Below are positions 27,361 to 36,320 of a stretch of 64,000 nt of DNA, piece after piece (position 1 is the stretch's first letter; every line of letters begins with the position of its first letter). The notes under the pieces were generated by a model that saw only the letters and a program-made list of their open reading frames with translations, did not search any database and was not told the DNA's origin. Both the position numbers and the translations under genes were made by a program. The stretch is from assembly GCF_003390915.1 (NCBI RefSeq), contig NZ_QMEM01000005.1, forward strand, positions 248,001-312,000, given 5' to 3'. The stretch comes from Lewinella sp. IMCC34183 (GTDB lineage Bacteria > Bacteroidota > Bacteroidia > Chitinophagales > Saprospiraceae).

Positions 27361-27545
27361 GGATTGGTGCGTTGGTGCGTTAGTGCATTACTGAATTGCT
27401 GCGTTGCCCGGCGGGTGGGTGTCCCTCGCTTCCCGCGGCCCGGGGCGGCAACGCAAACCCATAGCGCTCCGAACCTACCCGAGCGAAGCGGGGGGCAACT
27501 GCCACGCAACGCAGCAATTCACCAACGCAGCAATACACCAACCCC
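27361..27545. repeat. Long imperfect hairpin made of degenerate short repeats
   Basis: The left arm is built of TTGGTGCGTT-like units and ends GAATTGCTGCGTTGC (27393-27407); the right arm contains its exact reverse complement GCAACGCAGCAATTC (27506-27520) and then TTCACCAACGCAGCAAT. Inside the arms, CCTCGCTTCCCG on the left faces GAGCGAAGCGGGG on the right. No reading frame of note lies in the loop. The architecture resembles the termini of the element at 36321-36928 (arms of degenerate short repeats followed inward by a CTCGCTTCGCTCG-like block), so this may be a gene-less relative. The rest of the gap 27263-27590 holds nothing else. Confidence 0.6.
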
Positions 27546-27590
27546 AAACAAATCCCCACCCCCCTTGCTTACTAAGCAAACCCTTCTCCC

Positions 27591-28550
27591 TTGGCCACCT
27601 TCGGATACCAGATCTCCCAGGAACAATTCGACCCCCGACACCTCCTACAACTCGCCAAACGTGCGGAAGCCGCCGGTTTTACGGAGCTCGCCACCTCCGA
27701 TCACCTCTTCCCGTGGAGCAACGCCCAGGGACATTCCGGCTTCTCCTGGAGCTGGCTCGGCGCGGCCCTGGAAGCCACCGACCTGCCCTGCGGCATCGTA
27801 AATTGCCCCTACGAGCGCTATCACCCGGTCATCATCGCCCAGGCGGTAGCTACCCTCTGTCAGATGTATCCCGGCCGCTTCTGGCCCTGCTTCGGCAGCG
27901 GCGAGTTCCTGAATGAGCATATTACCGGCAACCACTGGCCCGAAAAGGACGCCCGCAACCGGAAGCTGGCGGAGGCCGTCTCCATCATGAAGCGGCTCTG
28001 GGCCGGCGAACGGTTCACCCACCGCGGCGAGTTCATCACGGCGGAAGAAGTGCGCCTGTTCACGCTGCCCGAGGAGACGCCCCTGGCCGTCGGGGCAGCC
28101 ATCACCGCCCGTACCGCGGCCGAGATCGCGCCCTGGGCCGATGCCCTATACACCGTCTGGAAACCGCACAACAAGCTGGACGACGTAATCGATGCCTTCC
28201 GCAACAACGGCGGCGCGGGCAAGCCCCTATACCTGAAAGTCGACCTCTGCGTGGCCCCCACCGAGACGGAAGCCCGCAAGCTCGCCCACGAGCAGTGGCG
28301 CACCAACATCGGCACCGGATCGGTACACGGGGAACTGCGGACGCCCGAGCAATTCGAGGCGGCCAGCCAGTTCATCGGCGAGCAGGAGGTAGCCGACAAC
28401 ATCCGGATCACCCTCGACCCCGAGGAACACGTCGAACTCATCAAAAAGGATATCGGTCTGGGCTTCGACAAGATCATCTTCCACAACGTGGGCCTGAATC
28501 AGGACTACTTCCTCGACTTCTTTGGTAAGGAGGTACTACCCCGCTTGTAG
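27591..28550 (+). CDS. LLM-class flavin-dependent oxidoreductase, probable non-F420 type
   Basis: A 319-aa luciferase-like TIM-barrel protein: MATFGYQISQEQFDPRHLL at the N-terminus, AEAAGFTELATSDHLFPW, GSGEFLNEHITGNHWP and the C-terminal DKIIFHNVGLNQ. It resembles the subgroup called probable non-F420 flavinoid oxidoreductases in organisms that lack F420 synthesis; substrate unknown. The start is a TTG codon at 27591, since the conserved N-terminus begins there and no ATG or GTG precedes it in frame. The TTG lies about 45 bases after the hairpin element, which may affect its transcription. Confidence 0.87.
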   Translation: MATFGYQISQEQFDPRHLLQLAKRAEAAGFTELATSDHLFPWSNAQGHSGFSWSWLGAALEATDLPCGIVNCPYERYHPVIIAQAVATLCQMYPGRFWPCFGSGEFLNEHITGNHWPEKDARNRKLAEAVSIMKRLWAGERFTHRGEFITAEEVRLFTLPEETPLAVGAAITARTAAEIAPWADALYTVWKPHNKLDDVIDAFRNNGGAGKPLYLKVDLCVAPTETEARKLAHEQWRTNIGTGSVHGELRTPEQFEAASQFIGEQEVADNIRITLDPEEHVELIKKDIGLGFDKIIFHNVGLNQDYFLDFFGKEVLPRL

Positions 28551-28608
28551 CGCCCCCTCGTTTACCGCCTTACGACGCGGCCGGGCGGCAGCCCCGTTCG
28601 GTCGGTCT

Positions 28609-28870
28609 TCAGCGTACAGGAAGATTCGTGCAGCCGAAGGCAACCGTGGCGTTTGACACGCCCTCCGGCAGCCTACCCTGGTGGGGCAGGACGTCGTAGG
28701 TAGCCACCGGCCAGCAGCCGGATCTTCAGCCTGGTAGTGAGCAGGTCAGGGCATTCCCCTGCGGCCAGTTGGCGCCGAGTAGGGGAACATGATACGTTGC
28801 TTCGGAACCCTGCAGGCCCGGTGCCCCGAGAATGACGGTGCTGCTTCCGGTTCGGTTCCTTACCTGCCCC
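28609..28870 (-). pseudogene. Possible remnant of a secreted-protein gene
   Basis: On the minus strand one frame reads like protein over about 85 codons (STVILGAPGLQGSEATYHVP, then ATYDVLPHQGRLPEGVSNAT) but is split by a TGA at 28726-28728 and has no start. I do not recognise a family. It lies just downstream of the T9SS protein gene and may be the decayed end of a neighbouring secreted-protein gene, or chance. Confidence 0.25.
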
Positions 28871-28900
28871 GTGGTGGGCGCGGGCGCAGGTGCAGGGGGA

Positions 28901-31159
28901 TCAGAACACGGTGATGCGCTTGCGGACAATACCGCGTTCCGTGCTCTCCAACCGGAGCACGTATACACCTGCGGCCAGGCCGGCGATCGCGATCGGGTTG
29001 TTGGACGCGTGGGGGTCCAGACGCCCCTCGCTCACCGCACTACCCGAGCTGTTGAAGAGCTGGTAGCGGGCCGTACCTCCGGAGAAGCCGGCGGCCAGCT
29101 CGTGGTCCATGGAAACGTAAACCACCCCGCGGGCCGGCACCGGATGCACACTGACGCGCGCACTGACGGCATCGTCGTGTACGGAAGTGGTTACCCCCTC
29201 CACGCTGACCATGTTGCTCGGCCCGGAAGGACAGTCGGCGCCCTTCACCCGTGCCGTGTAGAAGCCGTTGCGCAGTGGCTGGTAGTACCGTCCGGAGCTT
29301 TCGCCTTCCAGCTCGTCCTGGTAGTACCAGAGCAGCGGGCCGGGCCGGGAGGCGGCCAGCGTGGTAGTGGATTCGTTGTACTGGATCACCGGCGCGTCGG
29401 GCGGCGTAAGGAAGGTCAGCCGGCCCACGGTGGCGGGGCTCAGGCAGTCGTTGAAGCCCTTCGTACGGACCGTAAACCGGGTGGGCTCGTAGGTCGGATA
29501 TACCCGTACCACGTCGTCGGCCGTAGAGCGTTGCTCGTAGTAAGCGTATTCAAAGGTCCAGAAGTACTCCTGGGCGAAATCGCTGACCGATAGCTCGACA
29601 ATATCCGTCGTGCAGGTATCGATCCGGAGGCCCTGATCGACCGTCGGGGCCGGGGGTGCCGGCGCGTCCACCGCATACAGTTCCAGGGGCGCGGAAGGCT
29701 CGGAGAGGCACTCGCTGTTCGGCTCCGTGGCGTACGCCACGTAGGTACCGGGCTCGGTCACGATCAGTACCGGCGTCGTATCGCCCGTGTTCCACACGAT
29801 CGGGGTGCCATAGGGAGATTCGGCGCGTAGTTCCACCGATCCGCCGGTACAGATCGCGCGCGTCAGGGGATCGATGATGTAGGGGATACCTCCGTAGTAG
29901 CTCTCGTTCAGGTAGAAGGGCGGGCTCACCGGCCCGGGGCAGCCCGTGGCGTCCTCGATCCGGTAGGTGTACTCACCGCTCTGCGTCACGTAGATCGTGT
30001 CGCCGATCTGCCCGTTCGACCAGCGTACCGTCCCGCCCTCCGGTACGCTGCCTGCGGGCAGCGTTACCAGCAGGGGTTGCCCGGTGCAGATCGTCGTAGG
30101 CCCGCTGTAGGCCGGGGGTACCGCGCCGCCGGGGCAGAGGTACAGCAGACGCAGCAGGTTGTCGGTGGTGAGGTAGGCAAGTCCTTCCCCGCCCACCTTC
30201 TCCAGTTCGCGTACACTCTCACCGTTGTAGGAGGGGGTAGCGTAGGGATTGATGGTCTGAACGGACAAGGGGGCCAGGGTGGTCAGTTCGAAGGTGTAAA
30301 GGTTAAGCCGACCGTTGTAGTATTCGCGGGCCAGGTAGTACAGCCGGTCACCGATGGCGTCGGGTTCGACCCCCACCGGAGCGTACTGATCTACCCCCTC
30401 CAGGTAAAGGGTGGTCAGCGGAGTGGGTACGCCGCTCTCCACCATGGCGATCTCGCCACTGGGCGCGTAGAGGCGCTGGTTCATGTACTCCAGGCGGCCG
30501 ACCGGGAGGTAAATCCCGCCGTAATAGGTGCTATCCGCCAGTCCGGTGTTCGTCACCCACAGTTGCTGCAGCTGGTACATGGCTTCCTGATCGATTCCCA
30601 GCAGGACGTTGTCCAGGTCGGTGTACACCAAGCTACTGGCGGCCGGGTATCCGGTAGCCAGGTCGGGCAGCTGCCGCCCCTCATCAAAGAGCACCGTACC
30701 GGTGGAGCGGGGGTAAAAGTCGAAGAGGTGACGGCGCGCCACCGCGAGCAGGTCGTCGCTACCGCGTACGGGCAGCAGGTCGGCGGCGTAATAGGGGCCG
30801 TCGTTCGCCTCTTCCCCGCCCACGCTGAATTCCAGGTCGATCCGGTTGGTCAGCAGGCTGAACCGCCGGATCAGGTTCTCTCCCCGCAGGGAGATGTAGA
30901 GGTAGTCGCCCGAGGTGGTGGCGACCACCTGCACCGGATCGGCACCGATCGGGTAGCTTTCCACGACCGCACCGGTCTGCAGATCGATCCGGCAAAGCGT
31001 ATTTCCGTCCGCTGCCCCAGCGGACCGGACGGCGTACAGGGCGTCCCGGGCGGGGACGTATTCCAGATCGGCGAAGGTTCCGGGAGCCTCGACTATTCGT
31101 TGTGCGGTGAGGGGCGTAAAGAGCAGGAAAATACCGAACAGTGCGGCGACGTGCTTCAT
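28901..31159 (-). CDS. Secreted beta-propeller/Ig-like surface protein with T9SS sorting domain
   Basis: A 752-aa secreted protein: signal peptide (about 1-20, FTPLTAQ), an N-terminal YncE-like propeller region (about 22-330, with repeats such as FADLEYVPARDALYAV and LVYTDLDNVLLGIDQ), then PKD/Ig-like modules that have the wording of Bacteroidota adhesins (GGTVRWSNGQIGDTIYVTQS, GEYTYRI; SVELRAESPYGTPIVWNTGD), and a C-terminal T9SS sorting domain (about 680-752, SVHPVPARGVVYV ... AAGVYVLRLES). Probably displayed at or released from the cell surface; ligand unknown. The start at 31159 gives the signal peptide; the frame open to 31243 does not. Confidence 0.88.
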   Translation of the reverse strand: MKHVAALFGIFLLFTPLTAQRIVEAPGTFADLEYVPARDALYAVRSAGAADGNTLCRIDLQTGAVVESYPIGADPVQVVATTSGDYLYISLRGENLIRRFSLLTNRIDLEFSVGGEEANDGPYYAADLLPVRGSDDLLAVARRHLFDFYPRSTGTVLFDEGRQLPDLATGYPAASSLVYTDLDNVLLGIDQEAMYQLQQLWVTNTGLADSTYYGGIYLPVGRLEYMNQRLYAPSGEIAMVESGVPTPLTTLYLEGVDQYAPVGVEPDAIGDRLYYLAREYYNGRLNLYTFELTTLAPLSVQTINPYATPSYNGESVRELEKVGGEGLAYLTTDNLLRLLYLCPGGAVPPAYSGPTTICTGQPLLVTLPAGSVPEGGTVRWSNGQIGDTIYVTQSGEYTYRIEDATGCPGPVSPPFYLNESYYGGIPYIIDPLTRAICTGGSVELRAESPYGTPIVWNTGDTTPVLIVTEPGTYVAYATEPNSECLSEPSAPLELYAVDAPAPPAPTVDQGLRIDTCTTDIVELSVSDFAQEYFWTFEYAYYEQRSTADDVVRVYPTYEPTRFTVRTKGFNDCLSPATVGRLTFLTPPDAPVIQYNESTTTLAASRPGPLLWYYQDELEGESSGRYYQPLRNGFYTARVKGADCPSGPSNMVSVEGVTTSVHDDAVSARVSVHPVPARGVVYVSMDHELAAGFSGGTARYQLFNSSGSAVSEGRLDPHASNNPIAIAGLAAGVYVLRLESTERGIVRKRITVF

Positions 31160-31379
31160 AGTGTGCGTAGTGGGTTGGTGGATGTGAGGGTACGAAAATA
31201 TCTCCCCGCCCCACGCCACGCACAAGAATATTGCGTACCACAAAACTTTAACTAAACCACTGAAGCCGTGGGTTATGCGGCGGGGCCGCGGGTGCAGGGC
31301 CGGGGTAGGTAAATCGACTCCTTTGGTAGCGTAGCCTCAGTCACGATCCCGCCCTAACTTACAGGTCACTCCACCCGCT

Positions 31380-32658
31380 ATGCTACTCCGCCTGCCCCCC
31401 CTGCTGGTCCTACTATCGGTGCTGCTCGCCTGCTCCCCCGATCCGCCGCCGTCCGACGTCCCTTATGACCACACCCTGGTCGACTCCCTGGCCTCCCTGC
31501 GCGCGGATTACGCCGCGCTCCGCCGGCCCCAGGCCCTGGCCCGCGCCCGCCGGCTGCGCCCTCTACTACATGCGGCCGGTGTACCCTGCCCGATCCGCTA
31601 CGGGCCGAGGGTTACCAGTACCTAGCGATGCTCCACTTCGACCGGGGACTGTACGTAGACAGTATCGGGCTGTTCGCGGAGCTCAGTACCGCCCTCCTCA
31701 GTCCGTAAAGCCCCCTGTCAACCGGGCCCGGCAACTCCTGTTGAGGACCTACGAGGGATACTTTCAGCGCAAGTGGGTCGAGATCGACATGACCGCCGCC
31801 CTCACGATGGACCTTCTTGAAGCGGACGGACGGGAGTGGACGGATCTGTATCCGCAGCTGTTGGTAAGCCAGGGAATAGCCAGAAAAAAGTACGCCGATC
31901 AACTGTTCCGGCAGGATCCCGCCGGTACCGGGCACGCAGCGGTTTGGCGGGAAGCCGGAGACATCTTCCGCCGGGCCCTGGCCGTATACGGCGACAACGG
32001 TTCATCACGCCTTCGGCAGGCCTACGAAGAACTGATCGTGCTGGCGGCCCGCCCCTGGGCCATCGATTCCGACGCCCCTACCCTCCTGGCCGGCTTTCCC
32101 TGCGGCCCCGATACCACGGAAGCTTAGGTCGGAGACTGTACTCGCCTCCGGGGCTACGTGTACCTATTCACTTCCCAACCGGACAGCGCTACCCACTACT
32201 ACCAGGAGGTCCTCAACCGCTCCCGCGTCTTTAATTACAAGTACTACGGTGAAGCAGTGTACTACCTGATGACGAACGCGCGGGCCCACGGCACCTTTGG
32301 ATACGCACGCGATCTTGTGCGCTCAGGCATGGTAGCGTCGGGCTGCTGCCCGGACGATCGCCTGACCACCGACGAACTGTGCCTGGAGAGTAGCGGCTGC
32401 ATTTACTCCCTCTCCGCGCTGGCCGACCTACACCTGGAAGAATATACTGCTAGCCGCGACCCGGAGAACCTGGCCACCGCCGCCAGCCTCAGCGATTTGG
32501 CGCTGCAGAGTTACGTAGCTTCCTTTCCCAGCCTGCGGGAAGAGGCCGCCCTGAACCAGTTGCTCGTCATCAGCCAGCGCCTGCTGGACGTAGTGCTGGA
32601 AGTGGCCGTCGCGGGAGCGGCCAACACGCCCGGCCCCACTGCACCAGTACATCCATAG
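31380..32658 (+). pseudogene. Decayed TPR lipoprotein, paralogue of the CHAT lipoprotein at 39720-42458, CHAT domain missing
   Basis: The frame starts at ATG 31380 with a lipoprotein signal (lipobox VLLAC). Protein-like reading then shifts: a second frame at about 31583-31705 (EGYQYLAMLHFDRGLYVDS), a third from about 31720 (VNRARQLLLRTYEGYFQRKW) to a TAG at 32125-32127, and the same third frame on from GYVYLFTSQPDSATHYY to a stop at 32656. The pieces align in order with the TPR part of the intact CHAT lipoprotein: CMHLLAELHFDHQAYEDS; RYPDKYARLLVAEGLALKKY facing LYPQLLVSQGIARKKYAD; DRLRGYFHRQAGLYPDS facing TRLRGYVYLFTSQPDS. Nothing matching the CHAT protease domain follows. At least two frameshifts, one amber codon and a C-terminal truncation make it non-functional as read. 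Confidence 0.75.
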
Positions 32659-32990
32659 GGTTTGTTCCGCCCGTAGCGGAAGTAGCGAATGCCCGCGCGC
32701 AAGGATATAGTACGCCACCGAAATAGTGGCGGGTGCAGAAGTCTGTGAGCGTAGCAATGCTGTCCGTCGTATCCGCTTCGACCGTTTCGGTGAGGGGGGG
32801 AGCCGGTTGAGAGCGGATCGATATCGTAGATGAGGTGAAGGAAAAAGGGTTCTTCCGCGGAGGCCGGAGCGGCCAGTGGGGTGCCATAGCCCTGGATCGT
32901 GGGCGGGAGCGTGCTGTACACTTCCACCTCCAATACGCGCCGCATACCCGGGGGGACCAGGAGCGTGGTCACGTTACACTCATACGGCCG
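32650..32990 (-). pseudogene. Gene remnant abutting the long palindrome
   Basis: On the minus strand the frame ending at the palindrome reads NVTTLLVPPGMRRVLEVEV and FFLHLIYDIDPLS (about 32980-32815), then protein-like reading continues in the next frame (PPLTETVEADTTDSIATLTD; HYFGGVLYPCARAF) to about 32650, so one frameshift lies near 32812. No start is present; its 5' side ends at the palindrome at 32994. Family not recognised. It overlaps the end of the opposite-strand TPR remnant. Confidence 0.35.
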
Positions 32991-32993
32991 GCT

Positions 32994-33063
32994 GCCACGC
33001 AGCGGCTCTCGTCGCACATCGGATGTCCGGACATCCGATGTGCGACGAGAGCCGCTGCGTGGC
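32994..33063. repeat. 70-bp perfect palindrome without a spacer
   Basis: All 35 base pairs around the centre 33028/33029 match. The core is CACATCGGATGTCC|GGACATCCGATGTG and the outer arms contain GCAGCGGCTCTCGTCG. The 17-mer GCACATCGGATGTCCGG in it (33014-33030) is found again exactly at 60418-60434 in another hairpin. Confidence 0.95.
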
Positions 33064-33099
33064 GACAGATAAGCAGGACGGTAGCGGGGCGGCACCGGA

Positions 33100-33531
33100 T
33101 CAGTTGGGCTGGCTCTGGATCCGCAGGCCATACGCGCAGGGACCCCGGGTACAGGAGTACATCTTGACCTGGGTGACGTACGCTCCGCTGATTTCAGGCG
33201 TGAAGGTGATGATGGGAAAGGAGTCATCCTTGCCATCGTACTTCAGCAGGGTTCCCGAACCATCGTACAGGCTCAGATCGAGGTCGGGGCAATCCTCGTC
33301 GCAGACCGCGTAAATCTGGTAGGTGTAGCCGAAGTTCAAGTAGACCTGATCGTAGTCAGAGGCCCCCTCTTGGAGATTGCCGCAGTCGGTGAATGCCGTA
33401 AAGGGATACCCACCGCTGACGAGGGTGGCGGTGTAGGAGATCAACTGGTCGTTGACGGAGGAGCCGGAGCACTGGCCGTGGCCGCGCACGCAGGCCCCCA
33501 GCACTAGTAGGACTGAAAACAAGGTTTTCAT
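33100..33531 (-). CDS. Secreted protein with PPC-like (pre-peptidase C-terminal-like) domain
   Basis: A 143-aa secreted protein with a signal peptide (MKTLFSVLLVLGACVRGHGQ). The mature part reads like a bacterial pre-peptidase C-terminal beta-sandwich: DQVYLNFGYTYQIYAVCDE, PDLDLSLYDGSGTLLKYDG and FTPEISGAYVTQVKMYS. Six Cys suggest disulfides. These domains usually sit on peptidases or surface proteins; a free-standing copy is unusual but known. It may be a secreted binding protein. The start at 33531 gives the signal peptide; the upstream frame is low-complexity. Confidence 0.75.
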   Translation of the reverse strand: MKTLFSVLLVLGACVRGHGQCSGSSVNDQLISYTATLVSGGYPFTAFTDCGNLQEGASDYDQVYLNFGYTYQIYAVCDEDCPDLDLSLYDGSGTLLKYDGKDDSFPIITFTPEISGAYVTQVKMYSCTRGPCAYGLRIQSQPN

Positions 33532-33700
33532 AGGATAAGACATAGTACGGTGAACGGGATGCAGCAGGGAGGGCCGCGGCAGCGGGTCGGGGTATTGGGC
33601 TGGGGCGGATCGGCACCGGCTGTCTGCCCCGGTGCGCGCGTAGTGATTAATCCCCGCGCAGCACCTGGGTAACCCGGCCACAAAAAACATTCCCGGGCAC

Positions 33701-33729
33701 AAAAAAACCCGCGGCGATTACGCCGCGGG
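33701..33729 (-). terminator. Intrinsic terminator of the nrd operon
   Basis: On the minus strand CCCGCGGCG and CGCCGCGGG form a nine-base perfect stem with a four-base loop, followed by seven T. It begins about 53 bases after the nrdA stop. Confidence 0.9.
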
Positions 33730-33781
33730 CTGAGAATGTGGAGTCAAGAAAATGTCCTAGTGTCTATCTAAAAATACTTCG

Positions 33782-36313
33782 TTAGGCGCTGCAGGCGATG
33801 CAGTCCGGATCGTCCAGGCTGCACGTCTTACCGACGGCGGCGGTCTGCTCGGCGCTCAGTTCCTCGAATCCCTTCGCGGCCGCGGCGGCCTTGGGGGCGA
33901 CGGTCTGGGTTTGCGGTACGTCACCGGCTACGGTAGCCACGGGGGTATCATCCTGGGTGGCGGCGTCCGGGGATTGGCCCTGCACCTGCGCGCGCGCACC
34001 CTGCTTGACCTGTCCGTCACCGTCGTCGCTCTGGCGGACGAGCTGGTCCTTGTCGACGGTGAACTTGATGGCATCGCGGGCGGCCTTGGTGCGCAGGTAG
34101 TACATGCCGGTCTTCAGGCCCTTCTGCCAGGCGTAGAAGTGCATGCTGGAGAGCTTGCCGAAGTTGACGTTCTCGACGAAGAGGTTCATCGACTGGCTCT
34201 GGCAGACGAAGGCGCCGCGGTCGGCGGCCATATCGATGACGACCTTCTGGCTTACTTCCCAGACCGTCTTGTAGAGGTCGCGGAGGTGCTGGGGTACGTC
34301 GTCGAAGTCCTGGATGGATCCGTTGCTCTGCATGAGGCGGTTGCGCATCTGGTTGTCCCAGAGGCCGAGGCCGATGAGGTCGTGCAGCAGGTGCTTGTTG
34401 ACCACCACGAACTCGCCGGAAAGGGTGCGGCGGGTGTACATGTTCGAGCTGTAGGGCTCGAAGCACTCGTTGTTGCCAAGGATCTGGCTGGTGCTGGCGG
34501 TGGGCATCGGCGCTACGAGGAGGCTGTTGCGCATGCCGTACTTGGCGAGGTCCTCCTTGAGGCCGGCCCAATCCCAGCGGTCGCTCGGGGTGACGCCCCA
34601 CAGGTCGAACTGCAGGTTGCCCTTGCTGGCGGGGCTGCCGGGGTAGCTTTCGTAGTGGCCGAGCTCCTTGGCCAGGGCGATCGATTCGGTACAGGCGGCG
34701 AAGTAGATGGCCTCGAAGATGTCCTTGTTGAGCTGCCGCGCCTCGTCGCTGTCGAAGGGCATGCGCAGCATGATGAAGGCGTCGGCGAGTCCCTGCACGC
34801 CAAGCCCGATGGGGCGGTGGCGCATGTTGGAGTTACGGGCCTGCTCGATCGGGTAGTAGTTGCGATCGATCACCTTGTTGAGGTTGCGGGTGACCACGCG
34901 GGTCACTTCGACCAGCTTATCGAGGTCGTACGCGCGGGTATCCTCCTTGACGTACTTGGGCAGCGCCAGGCTGGCGAGGTTACACACGGCTACCTCGTCG
35001 GGGCTGGTGTACTCCAGGATCTCGGTGCAGAGGTTGGAGCTGCGGATGGTGCCGAGGTTCTGCTGGTTGCTCTTGCGGTTGGCGGCGTCCTTGTAGAGGA
35101 TATAGGGGGTGCCGGTCTCGATCTGGCTGTCGAGGATGGCGAACCACAGCTCCTGCGCCTTGACGACGCGGCGGGCGCGGCCGTCCTGCTCGTATTGGTG
35201 GTAGAGCGCTTCGAACTCGCCGCTGTGGGCGTCGCAGAGGCCGGGGGCCTCGTTGGGGTCGAAGAGGCTCCACTCGGCGTCGTCCTTGACGCGCTGCATG
35301 AAGAGGTCGTTCATCCACATGGCGTAGAAGAGGTCGCGGGCGCGCATCTCCTCCTTACCGTGGTTCTTTTTCAGGTCGAGGAACTCGAAGATGTCGGCGT
35401 GCCAGGGCTCCAGGTAGACCGCGAAGGCGCCCTTGCGCTTGCCGCCGCCCTGGTCCACGTAGCGGGCCGTATCGTTGAAGACCTTCAGCATCGGCACGAT
35501 GCCGTTGGAGGTACCGCCGGTGCCCTTGATGTAGCTGCCGGTAGCGCGGATGTTGTGGATGCTCAGGCCGATGCCGCCGGCGCTCTGGCTGATGCGGGCG
35601 CAGCGGCGCAGGGTTTCGAAGATGCCCTCGATGGAATCGTCGGTCATGCTCAGCAGAAAGCAGGAGCTCATCTGCGGCTTGGGCGTACCCGAGTTGAAGA
35701 GCGTGGGGGTGGCGTGGATGAACCACTTCTCGCTCATCAGCTGGTAGGTCTGGATGGCGCTATCGATATCGTCGAGGTGGATGCCGACGGCCACACGCAT
35801 GAGCATGTGCTGGGGGCGTTCCACCACGGCACCGTCGCGGCGCATCAGGTAGCTGCGCTCCAGGGTCTTGTAGCCGAAGTAGTCGAACTCGAAGTCGCGG
35901 TCGTAGATGATGGCCGCGTCGAGCTTGCGCTTGTTCTTGCGGATCACCTCCATGGTATCGTCGCCGATGAGGCCGGCGGGGTCGCCGGTCTTGGGATCGA
36001 CGTAGGCGTACAGGCCTTCCATGGTGGCGCTGAAGCTCTTGTCGGTTTCCTTGTGCAGGTTACTGATGGCGATGCGGGCGGCGAGCTGGGCGTAGTCCGG
36101 GTGGACGGTGCTCATCGAGGCGGCGGTTTCCGCGGCCAGGTTGTCGAGCTCCACGGTGGTGACGCCGTCGTACAGGCCCTGGATCACCTTTTTCGAGACC
36201 GTGATGTGGTCGACGAAGTTTTCATCCAGCCCGTAGCAGAGCTTTTTGATGCGGGCGGTGATCTTGTCGAAGGAGACGTCTTCTTTGCGTCCGGAGCGTT
36301 TTATTACTTGCAT
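33782..36313 (-). CDS. nrdA: Ribonucleoside-diphosphate reductase, class Ia, alpha subunit
   Basis: An 843-aa catalytic subunit that reduces NDPs to dNDPs with NrdB. Order: ATP-cone allosteric domain (about 1-95, [20 protein letters not shown]), then the ten-stranded barrel with the redox Cys in MSSCFLL (about 218), the N-x-C-x-E radical site in NLCTEIL (Cys about 429) and the partner Cys in AVCNLA (about 443). The tail ends [13 protein letters not shown], where the last C-x2-C pair passes reducing power from thioredoxin. The Ala/Gln/Thr-rich linker (about 760-825) before that tail is longer than in most relatives. It follows nrdB and an inserted four-helix-bundle gene in one operon, closed by a strong terminator. 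Confidence 0.97.
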   Translation of the reverse strand: MQVIKRSGRKEDVSFDKITARIKKLCYGLDENFVDHITVSKKVIQGLYDGVTTVELDNLAAETAASMSTVHPDYAQLAARIAISNLHKETDKSFSATMEGLYAYVDPKTGDPAGLIGDDTMEVIRKNKRKLDAAIIYDRDFEFDYFGYKTLERSYLMRRDGAVVERPQHMLMRVAVGIHLDDIDSAIQTYQLMSEKWFIHATPTLFNSGTPKPQMSSCFLLSMTDDSIEGIFETLRRCARISQSAGGIGLSIHNIRATGSYIKGTGGTSNGIVPMLKVFNDTARYVDQGGGKRKGAFAVYLEPWHADIFEFLDLKKNHGKEEMRARDLFYAMWMNDLFMQRVKDDAEWSLFDPNEAPGLCDAHSGEFEALYHQYEQDGRARRVVKAQELWFAILDSQIETGTPYILYKDAANRKSNQQNLGTIRSSNLCTEILEYTSPDEVAVCNLASLALPKYVKEDTRAYDLDKLVEVTRVVTRNLNKVIDRNYYPIEQARNSNMRHRPIGLGVQGLADAFIMLRMPFDSDEARQLNKDIFEAIYFAACTESIALAKELGHYESYPGSPASKGNLQFDLWGVTPSDRWDWAGLKEDLAKYGMRNSLLVAPMPTASTSQILGNNECFEPYSSNMYTRRTLSGEFVVVNKHLLHDLIGLGLWDNQMRNRLMQSNGSIQDFDDVPQHLRDLYKTVWEVSQKVVIDMAADRGAFVCQSQSMNLFVENVNFGKLSSMHFYAWQKGLKTGMYYLRTKAARDAIKFTVDKDQLVRQSDDGDGQVKQGARAQVQGQSPDAATQDDTPVATVAGDVPQTQTVAPKAAAAAKGFEELSAEQTAAVGKTCSLDDPDCIACSA

Positions 36314-36320
36314 TGTTTAT

